Part shown: in pieces, positions 39,635 to 47,475 of the stretch
How positions within the stretch are numbered: the first letter of the stretch is position 1
How the letters are laid out: every line of letters starts with the position of its first letter
Assembly: GCA_027887005.1 (NCBI GenBank)
Contig: JAPCJI010000002.1
Coordinates: 1-64,000, forward strand
DNA from: Nitrososphaerota archaeon
GTDB lineage: Archaea > Thermoproteota > Nitrososphaeria > Nitrososphaerales > Gagatemarchaeaceae
Direction of reading: 5' to 3'
Length of the DNA stretch: 64,000 nucleotides
Translations under genes and position numbers: made by a program
Notes under the pieces: generated by a model
What the model saw: only the letters and a program-made list of their open reading frames with translations
Database searches by the model: none
What the model was told of the DNA's origin: nothing

Positions 39635-41623
39635 CTACTCGCCCTTGAAGTCGGGTTCCCTTTTTTCCAGCATGGCAGAAATGCCTTCGCTGGCGTCCTG
39701 GGTGGAGAGGAGGAGTCCGAACCCGCTGGCTTCGAAGAGCTGGCCCAGGTCAGTGGGTACCTGGGTCGACAGGTTCAGAGCCTGCTTCGCGAACTTCAGA
39801 GATTGAGGGGGTTGCTTCGCGAGCTTCGAAGCGAACTCGGTGACTCCAGCTTCGAATTCCGCCTTCTTGAAGACCCTGTTGACGAGGCCTGCCTTCAACG
39901 CCTCGTCCGCCGTCAGCCTCTGGGCGAAGAGCACCATCTCCTTGGCCTTGGGGAGGCCGACGATCCTCGCGAGCCTCTGGGTGCCCCCGGCTCCGGGGAG
40001 GATGCCGAGGCGGGTCTCCGTAAGGCCGATCTGGGCGTCCTCGGAGGCGAGCCGGAAGTCGCAGGCCAGAGCGAGCTCGCAGCCCCCTCCAAAGGCGAGG
40101 CCGTTTATCGCGGCAACGACAGGCTTGTTGAGCCTCTCCGCCACGGAGAAGGCCTCGAACCATCCCCTGGCGAAGTCGAATATCTTGGCGGGAGAAGAGA
40201 CATCGAAGCTCGTCAGGTCGGCGCCCGCGCTGAAGGCTCTTTCCCCTTCTCCGCGGATGATGACCACCCGCACCGAAGGGTCGGCTTCGAGGGACCTGAG
40301 GGCGGTGACAAGCTCTTGGACCAGCTTCTGAGTTATCGTGTTGAGCCTGTGCGGCCTGTTGAGCACCACCCAGCCGAGTGGCGGAGCCACCCTCACCGCG
40401 ATTTCTTCCATCTTGGTCTCGCTGGAGGAGTAGTCGTAAAACCCTTTGCCGGCCTTCGTTCCGAGCTTCCCTTCAGCCACCATCCCCACGAGCAGAGCGT
40501 CCGGCTTGTAGAACTCCCCTGAAGCTTTCTCGGTGGACCGGAGGCTCGCCACAACCTTGTCGATTCCCCATTTGTCCGCCATCTGAAGGACCCCTTCTGG
40601 GAAGCCGAGGCCCAGCTTGACGGACCTGTCAAGGTCCTCCCTCGTGCAGACGCCGTTCCTGATCAGCCACGCAGCTGCGTTTATCGCTGGTGCGAAGACC
40701 CTAAGGGGGTCGACCCCCTGACCTGCCTCCTTCGAAATCGTGGGGCGCTCCCATCCTTGGCCGGAGTACTTGTAGAAGCCCTCCCCGGTCTTTTGCCCGA
40801 ACTTTTTTTCCTCGAACCTCTTCTTGAAGGGCGGGGCCAGGAGGACGTTCGAAGCGTCCCTCATGCTCACGGCCAACCCTGCTTTGTAGATCGTGTCGAT
40901 CCCGCTGTAGTCGGCAAGCTCGAAGAGCCCCATCGGAAGGCCCACGGCGTAGACCGCCATTGAATCGATCTGTTCGACTGTGGCCTGGTTCCTCTCGACA
41001 GTCCAGGCAGCCTCGTTGAGCAGAGGACCGAGTATCCTGTTGACTATGAAGCCCGGGACGTCTTTTCTGCAGAGGACGACCTCCTTCCCGAACCTCTTGC
41101 CAAGGGCGACGGCAGTCGCGACAGATTCGTCGGAGCTCTTTTCCCCCCTGACCACCTCGAGCAGGGGCATCAGGAGAGGGGGGTTGAAGAAGTGCATCCC
41201 GACGAAGTTCGCCGGGTTCTCCACGGCTCCCGAAATCTCGCCTATTGGCAGGGTGCTCGTGTTTGAGGCGAGTAGGGCCGTTGTCGGCGCCAGCTTTGAA
41301 ACCCGGCCGAAGAGCTCCTTCTTGATGGAGATCTCCTCGGGTGCGGCTTCGATGACCACGTCCGCGTTCTTCACCGCTTCCTCGAGGTCGACGGTGCCCC
41401 TGATCCGGGCGAAGGACTCGTCCGCCATTTGCTGGGTCACAGTCTTCTTCTCCGCGAACTTCGAAAGACTCCAGCGGATCTTCTCCAGGCCGTTCTTGAC
41501 GAAGGCTTCCCCAATGTCGTAGAGTCGTACCTCGCACCCTGCGAGGGCTGCGACCTCCGCTATCCCGTGCCCCATCACGCCTGCCCCCAGGACGGCTACG
41601 ACTCTCACGTCTTCAGATTTCAT
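39635..41623 (-). CDS. 3-hydroxyacyl-CoA dehydrogenase/enoyl-CoA hydratase fusion
   Basis: The 662-residue protein has the NAD domain first (about 1-390: VAVLGAGVMGHGIAEVA, VGMHFFNPPLLMPLLEVVRG with the catalytic His, two C-terminal 3HCDH domains) and the hydratase second (about 405-662: RAFSAGADLTSF, FGGGCELALACDF, LTETRLGILPGAGGTQRL with both catalytic Glu). This order is the archaeal form, opposite to bacterial FadB. It carries out hydration and oxidation in beta-oxidation; in related archaea similar proteins act in crotonyl-CoA conversion. Operonic with acyl-CoA dehydrogenase. Confidence 0.94.
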   Translation of the reverse strand: MKSEDVRVVAVLGAGVMGHGIAEVAALAGCEVRLYDIGEAFVKNGLEKIRWSLSKFAEKKTVTQQMADESFARIRGTVDLEEAVKNADVVIEAAPEEISIKKELFGRVSKLAPTTALLASNTSTLPIGEISGAVENPANFVGMHFFNPPLLMPLLEVVRGEKSSDESVATAVALGKRFGKEVVLCRKDVPGFIVNRILGPLLNEAAWTVERNQATVEQIDSMAVYAVGLPMGLFELADYSGIDTIYKAGLAVSMRDASNVLLAPPFKKRFEEKKFGQKTGEGFYKYSGQGWERPTISKEAGQGVDPLRVFAPAINAAAWLIRNGVCTREDLDRSVKLGLGFPEGVLQMADKWGIDKVVASLRSTEKASGEFYKPDALLVGMVAEGKLGTKAGKGFYDYSSSETKMEEIAVRVAPPLGWVVLNRPHRLNTITQKLVQELVTALRSLEADPSVRVVIIRGEGERAFSAGADLTSFDVSSPAKIFDFARGWFEAFSVAERLNKPVVAAINGLAFGGGCELALACDFRLASEDAQIGLTETRLGILPGAGGTQRLARIVGLPKAKEMVLFAQRLTADEALKAGLVNRVFKKAEFEAGVTEFASKLAKQPPQSLKFAKQALNLSTQVPTDLGQLFEASGFGLLLSTQDASEGISAMLEKREPDFKGE

Positions 41624-41667
41624 GAGAACGGCCTTCGGCGCAGGGCGCCGTTAATAGGGTTAGCCCG

Positions 41668-42813
41668 TCATTCCACGACTCGGAGGCGTTTGAGGCGCGA
41701 GACCTCCCGCCGCGGGTAGCCCACCGAGCGCATCAGAGAATCCGTGTCCTGTCCCAGCGACGGGGCCCTGGTGAACGGACGAGTTCGCAGCCTGGGCCTG
41801 GAGCGGACTGGTCCGTTGAGGACAGTCCCATCTTTCGCTACTCCGACGAGCATCGACATAGAGCGTGCCCAGTTGCTTGTTAGGGCCTCCTCGACGGTGA
41901 GCACCGGGGTGGCGCACGTGTCCGCGTGCATCAGTAGGCCTGCCCAGTGGTCTCGTGTCTTGGATGCGAAGATCTGCTTCAGTCTGTCGGCAACCTCTCG
42001 CCTCTCCTCGCGCGACCCGAACCGCTTGTGCTCCAGCTCGGGGGCACCCAGCTTGGTCACGAGGTTTCCCCAGAACTCCTCCTCGATGGCGGCCACGGCC
42101 ATGTACTTTCCGTCCGAGGTCCTGTAGAGATTGTAGTAGGGGGTCGAGCCGAAGACCAGGCTGTGCCCTTCCTTCGGGGGCTTGCCGGTTGCGAGGTAGG
42201 CCGAAGCGGGTATGACCATCCAGGCCAGGAGCGATGAGACGATGGGCACGTCCACGTACACCGCCCCCCTCCTCCTGAGCAGCCCTCCCAGGATGGCCAC
42301 GGCCGCGTACATTCCCGACACCATGTCCCCCAGCTGGAGCAGGGGAACCTGGGCCCTGGAGTGGTATGCGAGGGTGCCCGCCATCGCCTGGAAGTTGATG
42401 TCGTGGCCCGGCATGGAGCTCAGCCTGCTTGATTCTCCGTAGGCTGAAATCGAACAGTAGATTATCTTGGAGTTCACCTTCCTCACTTCTTCGAAGGAGA
42501 AACCCAGCTTCTTCATGGCACCAGGGCGGAATCCCTCGATGAAGACGTCCGCATCCTTCAGGAGCTTGCGCATTACGGCCTTGCCCTCCTCTGCCTTCAG
42601 GTCGATCCCTATGCTGAGCTTGTTCCTGTTGACCGTCGCGTGGACCGGACTGACCCCGTCCTTGGTCGGGGGGGTCGCCCTCATGTAGTCTCCGAGGCCG
42701 GGCTGTTCGACCTTGATGACCTCAGCCCCCATGTCTGAGAGGAGCATGGTGCAGAACCCACCAGGCAGAAGGCGGGTCGCGTCGATGACGCGGATGCCGT
42801 CCAGGTAACCCAC
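41668..42813 (-). CDS. family III CoA-transferase (CaiB/BaiF)
   Basis: The 381-residue protein has ATRLLPGGFCTMLLSDMGA, EVIKVEQPGLGDYMRATPP and the catalytic aspartate in MPGHDINFQAMAG. The family moves CoA between acids or racemises alpha-methylacyl-CoA. As first gene of the acyl-CoA degradation run, it could activate a carboxylic acid or allow branched, phytanyl-like chains to enter beta-oxidation; substrate is inferred. An AT-rich CTTTATTT near 42836 may be its promoter. Confidence 0.88.
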   Translation of the reverse strand: MGYLDGIRVIDATRLLPGGFCTMLLSDMGAEVIKVEQPGLGDYMRATPPTKDGVSPVHATVNRNKLSIGIDLKAEEGKAVMRKLLKDADVFIEGFRPGAMKKLGFSFEEVRKVNSKIIYCSISAYGESSRLSSMPGHDINFQAMAGTLAYHSRAQVPLLQLGDMVSGMYAAVAILGGLLRRRGAVYVDVPIVSSLLAWMVIPASAYLATGKPPKEGHSLVFGSTPYYNLYRTSDGKYMAVAAIEEEFWGNLVTKLGAPELEHKRFGSREERREVADRLKQIFASKTRDHWAGLLMHADTCATPVLTVEEALTSNWARSMSMLVGVAKDGTVLNGPVRSRPRLRTRPFTRAPSLGQDTDSLMRSVGYPRREVSRLKRLRVVE

Positions 42814-42999
42814 GGCCAGCGGTCAATAGTCCGCAAATAAAGCCTAAATCGTAGCCGCGGAGCGACTGGCTGACGATGAGGTGAACGCCGTCCCAGTCAT
42901 AGCCCGGGTTAGCTCCATGGGCAGATGATGAACTCGCGACGATACTGAGTCAAGCAATCCCCAGCCTAAATAGAGGGAGGGAGAGCGTCCTCAATCCAA

Positions 43000-43185
43000 T
43001 TGGCAAAATCCGTGAGGGTACACGAGGACACACACGCGGCACTGAAGCGGCTCAAAGCGCACAGGAGGGCGGCGAGCCTGGACCAGGTGATCAGAGAGGC
43101 GATCAAGGATGCGATGGAGGGAGGTCCGGAGGAGGGCGCTCTCAAGAGAAAGTCGGAGCTGCTTACTTCTTACGCTGAAGGATGA
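43000..43185 (+). CDS. ribbon-helix-helix protein
   Basis: The 61-residue protein starts at TTG 43000, 32 bases after CTAAATAG (42964-42971). The pattern AKSVRVHEDTHAALKRLKAH, ASLDQVIREAIKDAME matches VapB/CopG-type ribbon-helix-helix DNA-binding proteins, which bind operators as dimers and often neutralise a toxin. No nuclease toxin follows; the next small frame is a beta-rich protein. It may be a stand-alone regulator. Confidence 0.7.
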   Translation: MAKSVRVHEDTHAALKRLKAHRRAASLDQVIREAIKDAMEGGPEEGALKRKSELLTSYAEG

Positions 43186-43231
43186 ATCGGTAAGACAGAA
43201 ATACGAACTCGGGAAGGCGGTGAATTCAGCC

Positions 43232-43378
43232 ATGGCCAAATTCGATGGGATAGTTGGAAAAGCGCTCCTCGCGGTCGAAGAAAAGGAAAACGAGCTGACT
43301 CTTGTCTTCGCGGACAACAGATATCTGTTCGTGAAGCTCGAAAACGGGAAGCTGAAGTCTGACAGCGTGCCCGAGTAG
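43232..43378 (+). CDS. small beta-rich protein downstream of RHH gene
   Basis: The product has 48 residues from ATG 43232, or 52 from GTG 43220. It has a hairpin-rich sequence, KALLAVEEKENELTLVFADN followed by RYLFVKLENGKL. The frame is open upstream through the RHH gene end without a good start. No toxin family is recognised. Co-transcription with the RHH gene is likely from the 46-base spacing. Confidence 0.5.
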   Translation: MAKFDGIVGKALLAVEEKENELTLVFADNRYLFVKLENGKLKSDSVPE

Positions 43379-43381
43379 GGC

Positions 43382-44035
43382 CTATTCCTTTTCGAGTATC
43401 TCGACGGTGCGGCTGCCGCCTAGCAGCGCCTTGAACCTCTCCGCGTCGGCCCTGCTTCCTACGATGGACCCGAAGTGCATGGGCACCACCACCTTCACCT
43501 TCATCGCCTTCGCCGCCTCTGCCGCTTCCTCGGCCGTCATTACGTAGGTGCCTGACACGGGCAGGAACGCGACGTCGGTCTCGAGCGCCTCCATCTCAGG
43601 GGTGTCATCGCTGTCACCCGAGTGGTAGAAGCGGACCCCGTCGAGGGTGACGACGTAGCCAACTCTTCCGTCAGCCCTTGGATGAAAGACTCTGCCGGGC
43701 TCCCGGAACTTGTTCAGGTTGTAGGCAGGCACGGTCTCGATCGTGACTCCCCTGAGTTCGAGCCTGGCCCCGGGCGCCACGAAGACCTTCTCCATCGCGA
43801 ACTGTCGGAGGGGTTCTTCGCAGACCTTGGGGGCGACGATGGCGGTCGAACCGCTGGTGAACCTCCTAATGTCGTCCGCGTTCAGGTGGTCGCTGTGCTC
43901 GTGAGATATCAACAGGAGGTCCGCCTTGTAGTCGCCGCTGGCCTTGTACGGGTCTATGATGACTGTTCTCGAGCCCTGCAGGACGAAGCCGTCGTGCCCG
44001 AGCCAGTGGACCTTGATGTTGCGGTAAGTCCACAT
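43382..44035 (-). CDS. metallo-beta-lactamase fold hydrolase (UlaG-like)
   Basis: The 217-residue protein has ISHEHSDHLN (HxHxDH), VGYVVTLDGVRFYHSGDSDD and PMHFGSIVG, matching the UlaG-like L-ascorbate-6-phosphate lactonase/RNase Z-related group. Archaeal members are widespread and mostly uncharacterised metal-dependent hydrolases. It starts 11 bases after the stop of the proteasome beta gene, so they may be co-transcribed. Confidence 0.83.
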   Translation of the reverse strand: MWTYRNIKVHWLGHDGFVLQGSRTVIIDPYKASGDYKADLLLISHEHSDHLNADDIRRFTSGSTAIVAPKVCEEPLRQFAMEKVFVAPGARLELRGVTIETVPAYNLNKFREPGRVFHPRADGRVGYVVTLDGVRFYHSGDSDDTPEMEALETDVAFLPVSGTYVMTAEEAAEAAKAMKVKVVVPMHFGSIVGSRADAERFKALLGGSRTVEILEKE

Positions 44036-44046
44036 GCCCGGCTCCC

Positions 44047-44655
44047 CTATAGTTCGACTGCTTCCTCTTTGATGCCCGTGCGGTCTATGGTGAGCAGGTC
44101 GATTCCGTTGCCGCTCATGGCGTCTCGTGCGATTGCGGCCTTGATCGAGCTCACGACGAGGTCCCTGGCCTCCTTCTGGGTCATGGTCGGCGAGTAGCCG
44201 GCTTCGACGACGCCGATCGCCATCTCTTCCCCGGTCCCGACTGTAGCATACTGGTCCGATATGACGCTCCCTAGAGGGTCAAGTACATAGACGATGGGCT
44301 TGGCGCTGACGCCCCCCAATATCACCTGAGTCAGCAGGGGCGCGTAGCGGTTCTGGAACATGAGCGTCGACATCAGCTTGGCGACGGAGTTCGGCTTCAG
44401 AGGCTTCCTCGACTCCAATTCCTTGAGCTTCGAATAGACTGCGACCTCCTTCACAAGGTTCTGCATATCAGCGACCATCCCCGCACAGACCGCGCCGACG
44501 GTTTCGGTCACCCTGAAGACCTTCTTGCCCGACTTGCTCCTGACGAAGGAACCGAGGGTGATCCTCCGCTCGGCGCCTAGGACCACGCCGTCCTTGTAGG
44601 CGATGCCCACGGCTGTCGCGCCGGGCATGTACTGTTCGTAGGACAAGGTTTCCAA
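44047..44655 (-). CDS. psmB: proteasome beta subunit lacking catalytic threonine
   Basis: The 202-residue protein aligns without gaps to archaeal beta subunits from ATAVGIAYKDGVVLGAERR through SGKKVFRV (the conserved Lys33) to GNGIDLLTIDR. However, the processing site reads MPGATAVG: the position of Thr1 is Ala, and the only threonine is at position 2. The propeptide is 12 residues. It is therefore probably a non-catalytic subunit that shapes the chamber together with the active beta subunit at 52631. TCTAAAAAG on the minus strand near 44681 is 26 bases before the ATG. Confidence 0.92.
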   Translation of the reverse strand: METLSYEQYMPGATAVGIAYKDGVVLGAERRITLGSFVRSKSGKKVFRVTETVGAVCAGMVADMQNLVKEVAVYSKLKELESRKPLKPNSVAKLMSTLMFQNRYAPLLTQVILGGVSAKPIVYVLDPLGSVISDQYATVGTGEEMAIGVVEAGYSPTMTQKEARDLVVSSIKAAIARDAMSGNGIDLLTIDRTGIKEEAVEL

Positions 44656-44707
44656 ACAGTCCGAAAAGACTCGCCTTTTTAGACATTGTGCTGAAAAATT
44701 GACAGAA

Positions 44708-45742
44708 TCAGGCGGATGCTATTGAAACGACCGAACTCCCGGCGTCGGACCTGGTATTGATTCCTCGGGAGGTGAAGAGCTTCGCGACGTAGATACTCGT
44801 TTCCAGGTGCTTGGAGACCTCCGCCACGCGCAGGTCCGAAGGGCCCGGAGCAAGCGAGAGAAGCGGGACAAGCATGTCGGCGAGGTTGATGTCGACGCAG
44901 GCCCCTGCGGCGGCGGTGGCGAGCATCCCCTGAGCTGCTTCTCTTCCGACTTCCTCGGCTGGCTTACCCCTCGCGCCTAGGGCATCCGCCCCGAGGAAGT
45001 AACCGTCCCCTGAGGTCGCGACCAGAATGGAGGACCCAGGAGAGTCGGCAGGTTCTTCGACCACGCGACTGACTCCGACGTTGATGCCTCCTTCTCTGAG
45101 GAGGCCCTCGGCGGCCTTCAGTTGTCTCTCTGCGACGCTCCTGGGGAGGAGTGCACAGCGGCTGACGATGTCCACCGGGCCCGGTTTCGGAGAATCAATC
45201 ATACGGAGGGGACGGAGAGAGACACAGGGTTCCACTTCGACTTTCACCAGTCCGCCGCCCTTAGGGTAGTACCCTCTCCTGCGCACCTCATCGTTGAAGT
45301 TGATCCCCATGACTGCGAAGGCCCTCCGGACCACTGCGTCAAAGTAGTCGAGGGTAGGGCTCCATGGGACGTCCGTGCCACCGCGAACCTCGATGGAAAG
45401 GCTCGACCGCGAGAGAGCCACTGCGGGGACCACGGTCTGGAGCACGAGGGTGATGCTGGCCGCGGTCTTGGTGTCGATCACCAAGGACCCCAGGCGAGGG
45501 GGGCCAGGGACGAAAGAAACGTCGGAGGATCCTTCGACCGCCCCCGTCAGTTCGGATTCGAAGATGTCACCGAGGACTTTCAGGGTGGCGACGTGCTGCC
45601 GCCTCAGGCCTGGGACCTCCCTCCCTGCCCTTATCTTGGAAACCCTGATGGGCTTCCCCAGCACGATAGAGAACATCAGGGCAGTGCGTAGTATCTGGCC
45701 CCCTCCTTCTCCGTAGGACCCGTCTACCTCGAGGAAGTCCAC
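44708..45742 (-). CDS. rtcA: RNA 3'-terminal phosphate cyclase
   Basis: The 344-residue protein matches RtcA: EVDGSYGEGGGQILRTALMFS, the KIRAGREVPGLRRQHVATLK region and the conserved DMLVPLLSLAPGPSDLRVAE near the C-terminus. It uses ATP to form 2',3'-cyclic phosphates at RNA ends, substrates for RtcB, whose gene is at 61.2 kb. It borders the mobile island; its promoter region has sequence similar to that in front of nadM on the other side. Confidence 0.93.
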   Translation of the reverse strand: MDFLEVDGSYGEGGGQILRTALMFSIVLGKPIRVSKIRAGREVPGLRRQHVATLKVLGDIFESELTGAVEGSSDVSFVPGPPRLGSLVIDTKTAASITLVLQTVVPAVALSRSSLSIEVRGGTDVPWSPTLDYFDAVVRRAFAVMGINFNDEVRRRGYYPKGGGLVKVEVEPCVSLRPLRMIDSPKPGPVDIVSRCALLPRSVAERQLKAAEGLLREGGINVGVSRVVEEPADSPGSSILVATSGDGYFLGADALGARGKPAEEVGREAAQGMLATAAAGACVDINLADMLVPLLSLAPGPSDLRVAEVSKHLETSIYVAKLFTSRGINTRSDAGSSVVSIASA

Positions 45743-45788
45743 GCCAATCTCAGGAAAGGGGCGAGGTTAAGAGATGTGGGATTAGGTT

Positions 45789-45802
45789 CTGGTAACTCTT
45801 CT
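45789..45802 (-). repeat. outer inverted repeat of the mobile island, left
   Basis: CTGGTAACTCTTCT is the inverse of AGAAGTTACCAG at 48334-48345 apart from two extra bases. Each copy lies about 50-65 bases in front of an outward-facing gene (rtcA here, nadM on the right). Confidence 0.4.
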
Positions 45803-45829
45803 GGAGATGGGGGTCATTCTATCTTCTCC

Positions 45830-45848
45830 CTGTTAACTGACTGGAGAT
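45830..45848. repeat. direct repeat at left edge of mobile island
   Basis: CTGTTAACTGACTGGAGAT matches 17 of 19 bases of CTGTTAACTCGCTGGAGAT at 48299-48317. The two copies bracket the transposase, small proteins and structured RNA. Confidence 0.5.
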
Positions 45849-45881
45849 ACGGTTATCTTGGAGCGACTCAGGAGAACGAGC

Positions 45882-46016
45882 ATGGAACCTACAGCCATAG
45901 GCATGTTGACTGATTTGGAAGATGCTATCGAGACTCTGGCGGATGAGGTCAAGAAACTCCAAAGAAAGATTGATAGGCAGACCGAAGAGATTGAACGGTT
46001 GAAGAGGAAACCGTAG
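45882..46016 (+). CDS. 44-residue coiled-coil protein
   Basis: The short product starts MEPTAIGMLTDLEDAIETLA and then has clear heptads (ADEVKKLQRKIDRQTEEIE) before a basic end, RLKRKP. GTTATCTT at 45850-45857 lies about 28 bases before the ATG, fitting a leaderless promoter. It is the first gene inside the mobile island. A dimeric or trimeric accessory or DNA-binding protein is likely; no homologue is recognised. The overlapping minus-strand frame is judged a shadow. Confidence 0.6.
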   Translation: MEPTAIGMLTDLEDAIETLADEVKKLQRKIDRQTEEIERLKRKP

Positions 46017-46048
46017 CCCCTTCGAAGTCAGTTTCGCCTTCGAATCTG

Positions 46049-46068
46049 TGTAGATGATATCATCTACA
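46049..46068. promoter_or_regulatory. 20-base perfect palindrome
   Basis: TGTAGATGATATCATCTACA is self-complementary over its whole length. It sits 33 bases behind the coiled-coil gene and directly before a TATA-like TTTATTATC (46072-46080) that precedes the cloverleaf structure. An operator is the simplest reading. Confidence 0.6.
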
Positions 46069-46102
46069 ACGTTTATTATCGAGGCATGGCATATGATACG
46101 GA

Positions 46103-46200
46103 ACCAAAAATGTGGCCCCCATCGTTCAAGTAGGACACCGCTACTGGTAATAGCGGAGACGCGAGACCATACCTCGCGGGGGGCCTCCTTTAGTTTTCTA
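46103..46200 (+). ncRNA. cloverleaf-like structured RNA (tRNA-Thr(GGT)-like), strand uncertain
   Basis: Bases 46114-46185 form four helices: GGCCCCC/GGGGGCC (closing), GTTC/GGAC, CCGCTA/TAGCGG with loop CTGGTAA, and CGCGAG/CTCGCG with loop ACCATAC. The middle loop looks like an anticodon loop with GGT (Thr). It lacks the D-loop GG and the TTC of a T-loop and has no CCA, so it is not an ordinary tRNA. A T-rich stretch follows (46186-46198). On the plus strand a TATA-like element lies at 46072-46080; on the minus strand TATAAAA lies at 46295-46301. The rest of the 46017-46336 gap holds nothing else recognised. Confidence 0.5.
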
Positions 46201-46294
46201 CTTGATGGTATCAAATAGGGAGACAAATAGTATTTAGGGATTACGTAGTCGCACTTCATCTCAAGCGCTTCAACTTGCCTTTCTTCGTGGGGAG

Positions 46295-46301
46295 TTTTAT
46301 A
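46295..46301 (-). promoter_or_regulatory. TATAAAA box facing the structured RNA
   Basis: A consensus TATAAAA on the minus strand, behind the transposase stop. The predicted start near 46271 would transcribe the complement of the cloverleaf and end near a T-run after 46114. No convincing protein frame starts there. Confidence 0.45.
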
Positions 46302-46336
46302 CCACATTTTGTCGCAGGAGAGGGTCGCAAGCACGT

Positions 46337-47473
46337 TTAGACCCCTACTTCAGCCTCTTTCGAGGCATTCTGGATGATAGTCAGCCATTTGTTTGGCCCT
46401 TCAACCTTGATTCCCGCTCTGTCGGCAGGGGTCTCCCCGTTCAAGGCTTCATGGGGTCGGATGAAATTGTGATAAATCTGGAGCCCCTTCAGGATGGGCG
46501 TGTCCGCCCTCTTCAGCCCCCTCATCACCTTCTCTCGGTCTCTGATTTCACCGTTCATCCGCTCCATCTTGTTGTTGTGGACGATTCCTTCAAGCGTAAT
46601 CTCCTTGACATGGACTGGCTTGACATCAGGTCGAGCGTGGGCGAAGTTCTTTATCCAAGCGCGGTGATAGGAAGGTAGCCCGTCCGTGATGAAGGTCACG
46701 GGAACCTTGCCCCCCGCCTTCATGCTCTGGGTGAAGAACTGGTTAGTGTTCTGCTTCTTCTTTGTATCCGCGACTTCCTGTGAAATCCAGAAGCGTGTTT
46801 CATCATCCATCATAGAGAAGAGATACTTCGGGTCGCCCTTGACCTTGACATACATCTCGTCGGCCCTCCAAGTGTCTGAGACCTGCGGAGTGAATCCCTT
46901 CAGGTATTCATCCATCAGGGCAATATACTTCCGAATCCACTTCAGAATGGCCACATGGGAGACCTTGACCCCCTGAAGGCGCAAGGCCTTCTGAGTGTTC
47001 CGAAGGCTCTCTCCTGAAAAGTAGAGTTGAATTGCCATAGTGATCGCTTCAGGGCTCGCCCTCATCCGCTCGAATCCAAGATTATTGGTGAACCGAGAGC
47101 CACAGTCCTTACAGAGAATCCTCTGGATGTCTCCGCTGTTGTTGTGAAGGATGCCGTCTCTGACGAGTCTCTTGGATGAGCAGGAGAGGCATGACTGATA
47201 GTCGAGAGGCACAATCCTCTTGGCGTTCTCTATTCGCCGTCTGATTTGTAGCGAGAGTTCGACCCCGAAGATGTGTTTACACTTCAGGCCTCGGTATGCG
47301 AAGTCAGGGCAGGAGCAGTTCCAGCCACCCTCAGTTGAGAGGATTTGATATTCCCCGTTCCCCGACTGAGACCTGACCCGATACTCGTTCTTGTCAATCC
47401 GTCTTACGTTGGCCTCGACCCTTGCTATGGCCTGACCCTTCGTCATACGAGAATCAAAAACGGGAGCGGACAT
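46337..47473 (-). mobile_element. DDE transposase with SWIM zinc finger
   Basis: From ATG 47473 the protein has 378 residues. In order: a SWIM zinc finger (about 40-80: WNCSCPDFAYRGLKCKHIFG), a transposase zinc ribbon (CLSCSSKRLV, LCKDCGSRF), a helix-turn-helix (GESLRNTQKALRLQGVKVSH) and an IS6-like DDE core with WRADEMYVKVKG, ITDGLPSYHRA and NNKMERMNGEIRDREKVMRG. All three acidic residues are present, so it may be active. The frame is open to 47797 but those residues overlap the divergent RHH gene and lack family features. No terminal inverted repeats typical of IS6 were found. Confidence 0.85.
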
Positions 47474-47475
47474 CT

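Noticed and set aside
42873-42960. C/D box guide RNA upstream of the RHH gene (ACGATGA, ATGATGA and CTGA boxes)
   Set aside because: The boxes exist, but the distance between the first and second C-like boxes is too long and no D' box lies between them.
46114-46186. Ordinary tRNA-Thr(GGT) gene
   Set aside because: The cloverleaf and anticodon-like loop fit, but the T-loop ACCATAC, the missing D-loop GG, three bases between acceptor and D-stem and an extra pair in two stems exclude a normal tRNA.
45819-46259. Minus-strand open frame of up to 171 codons across the structured RNA and coiled-coil gene
   Set aside because: A strong TATAAAA precedes it, but its second half is the complement of the convincing coiled-coil gene at 45882-46016 and the rest overlaps the cloverleaf; composition is not protein-like.
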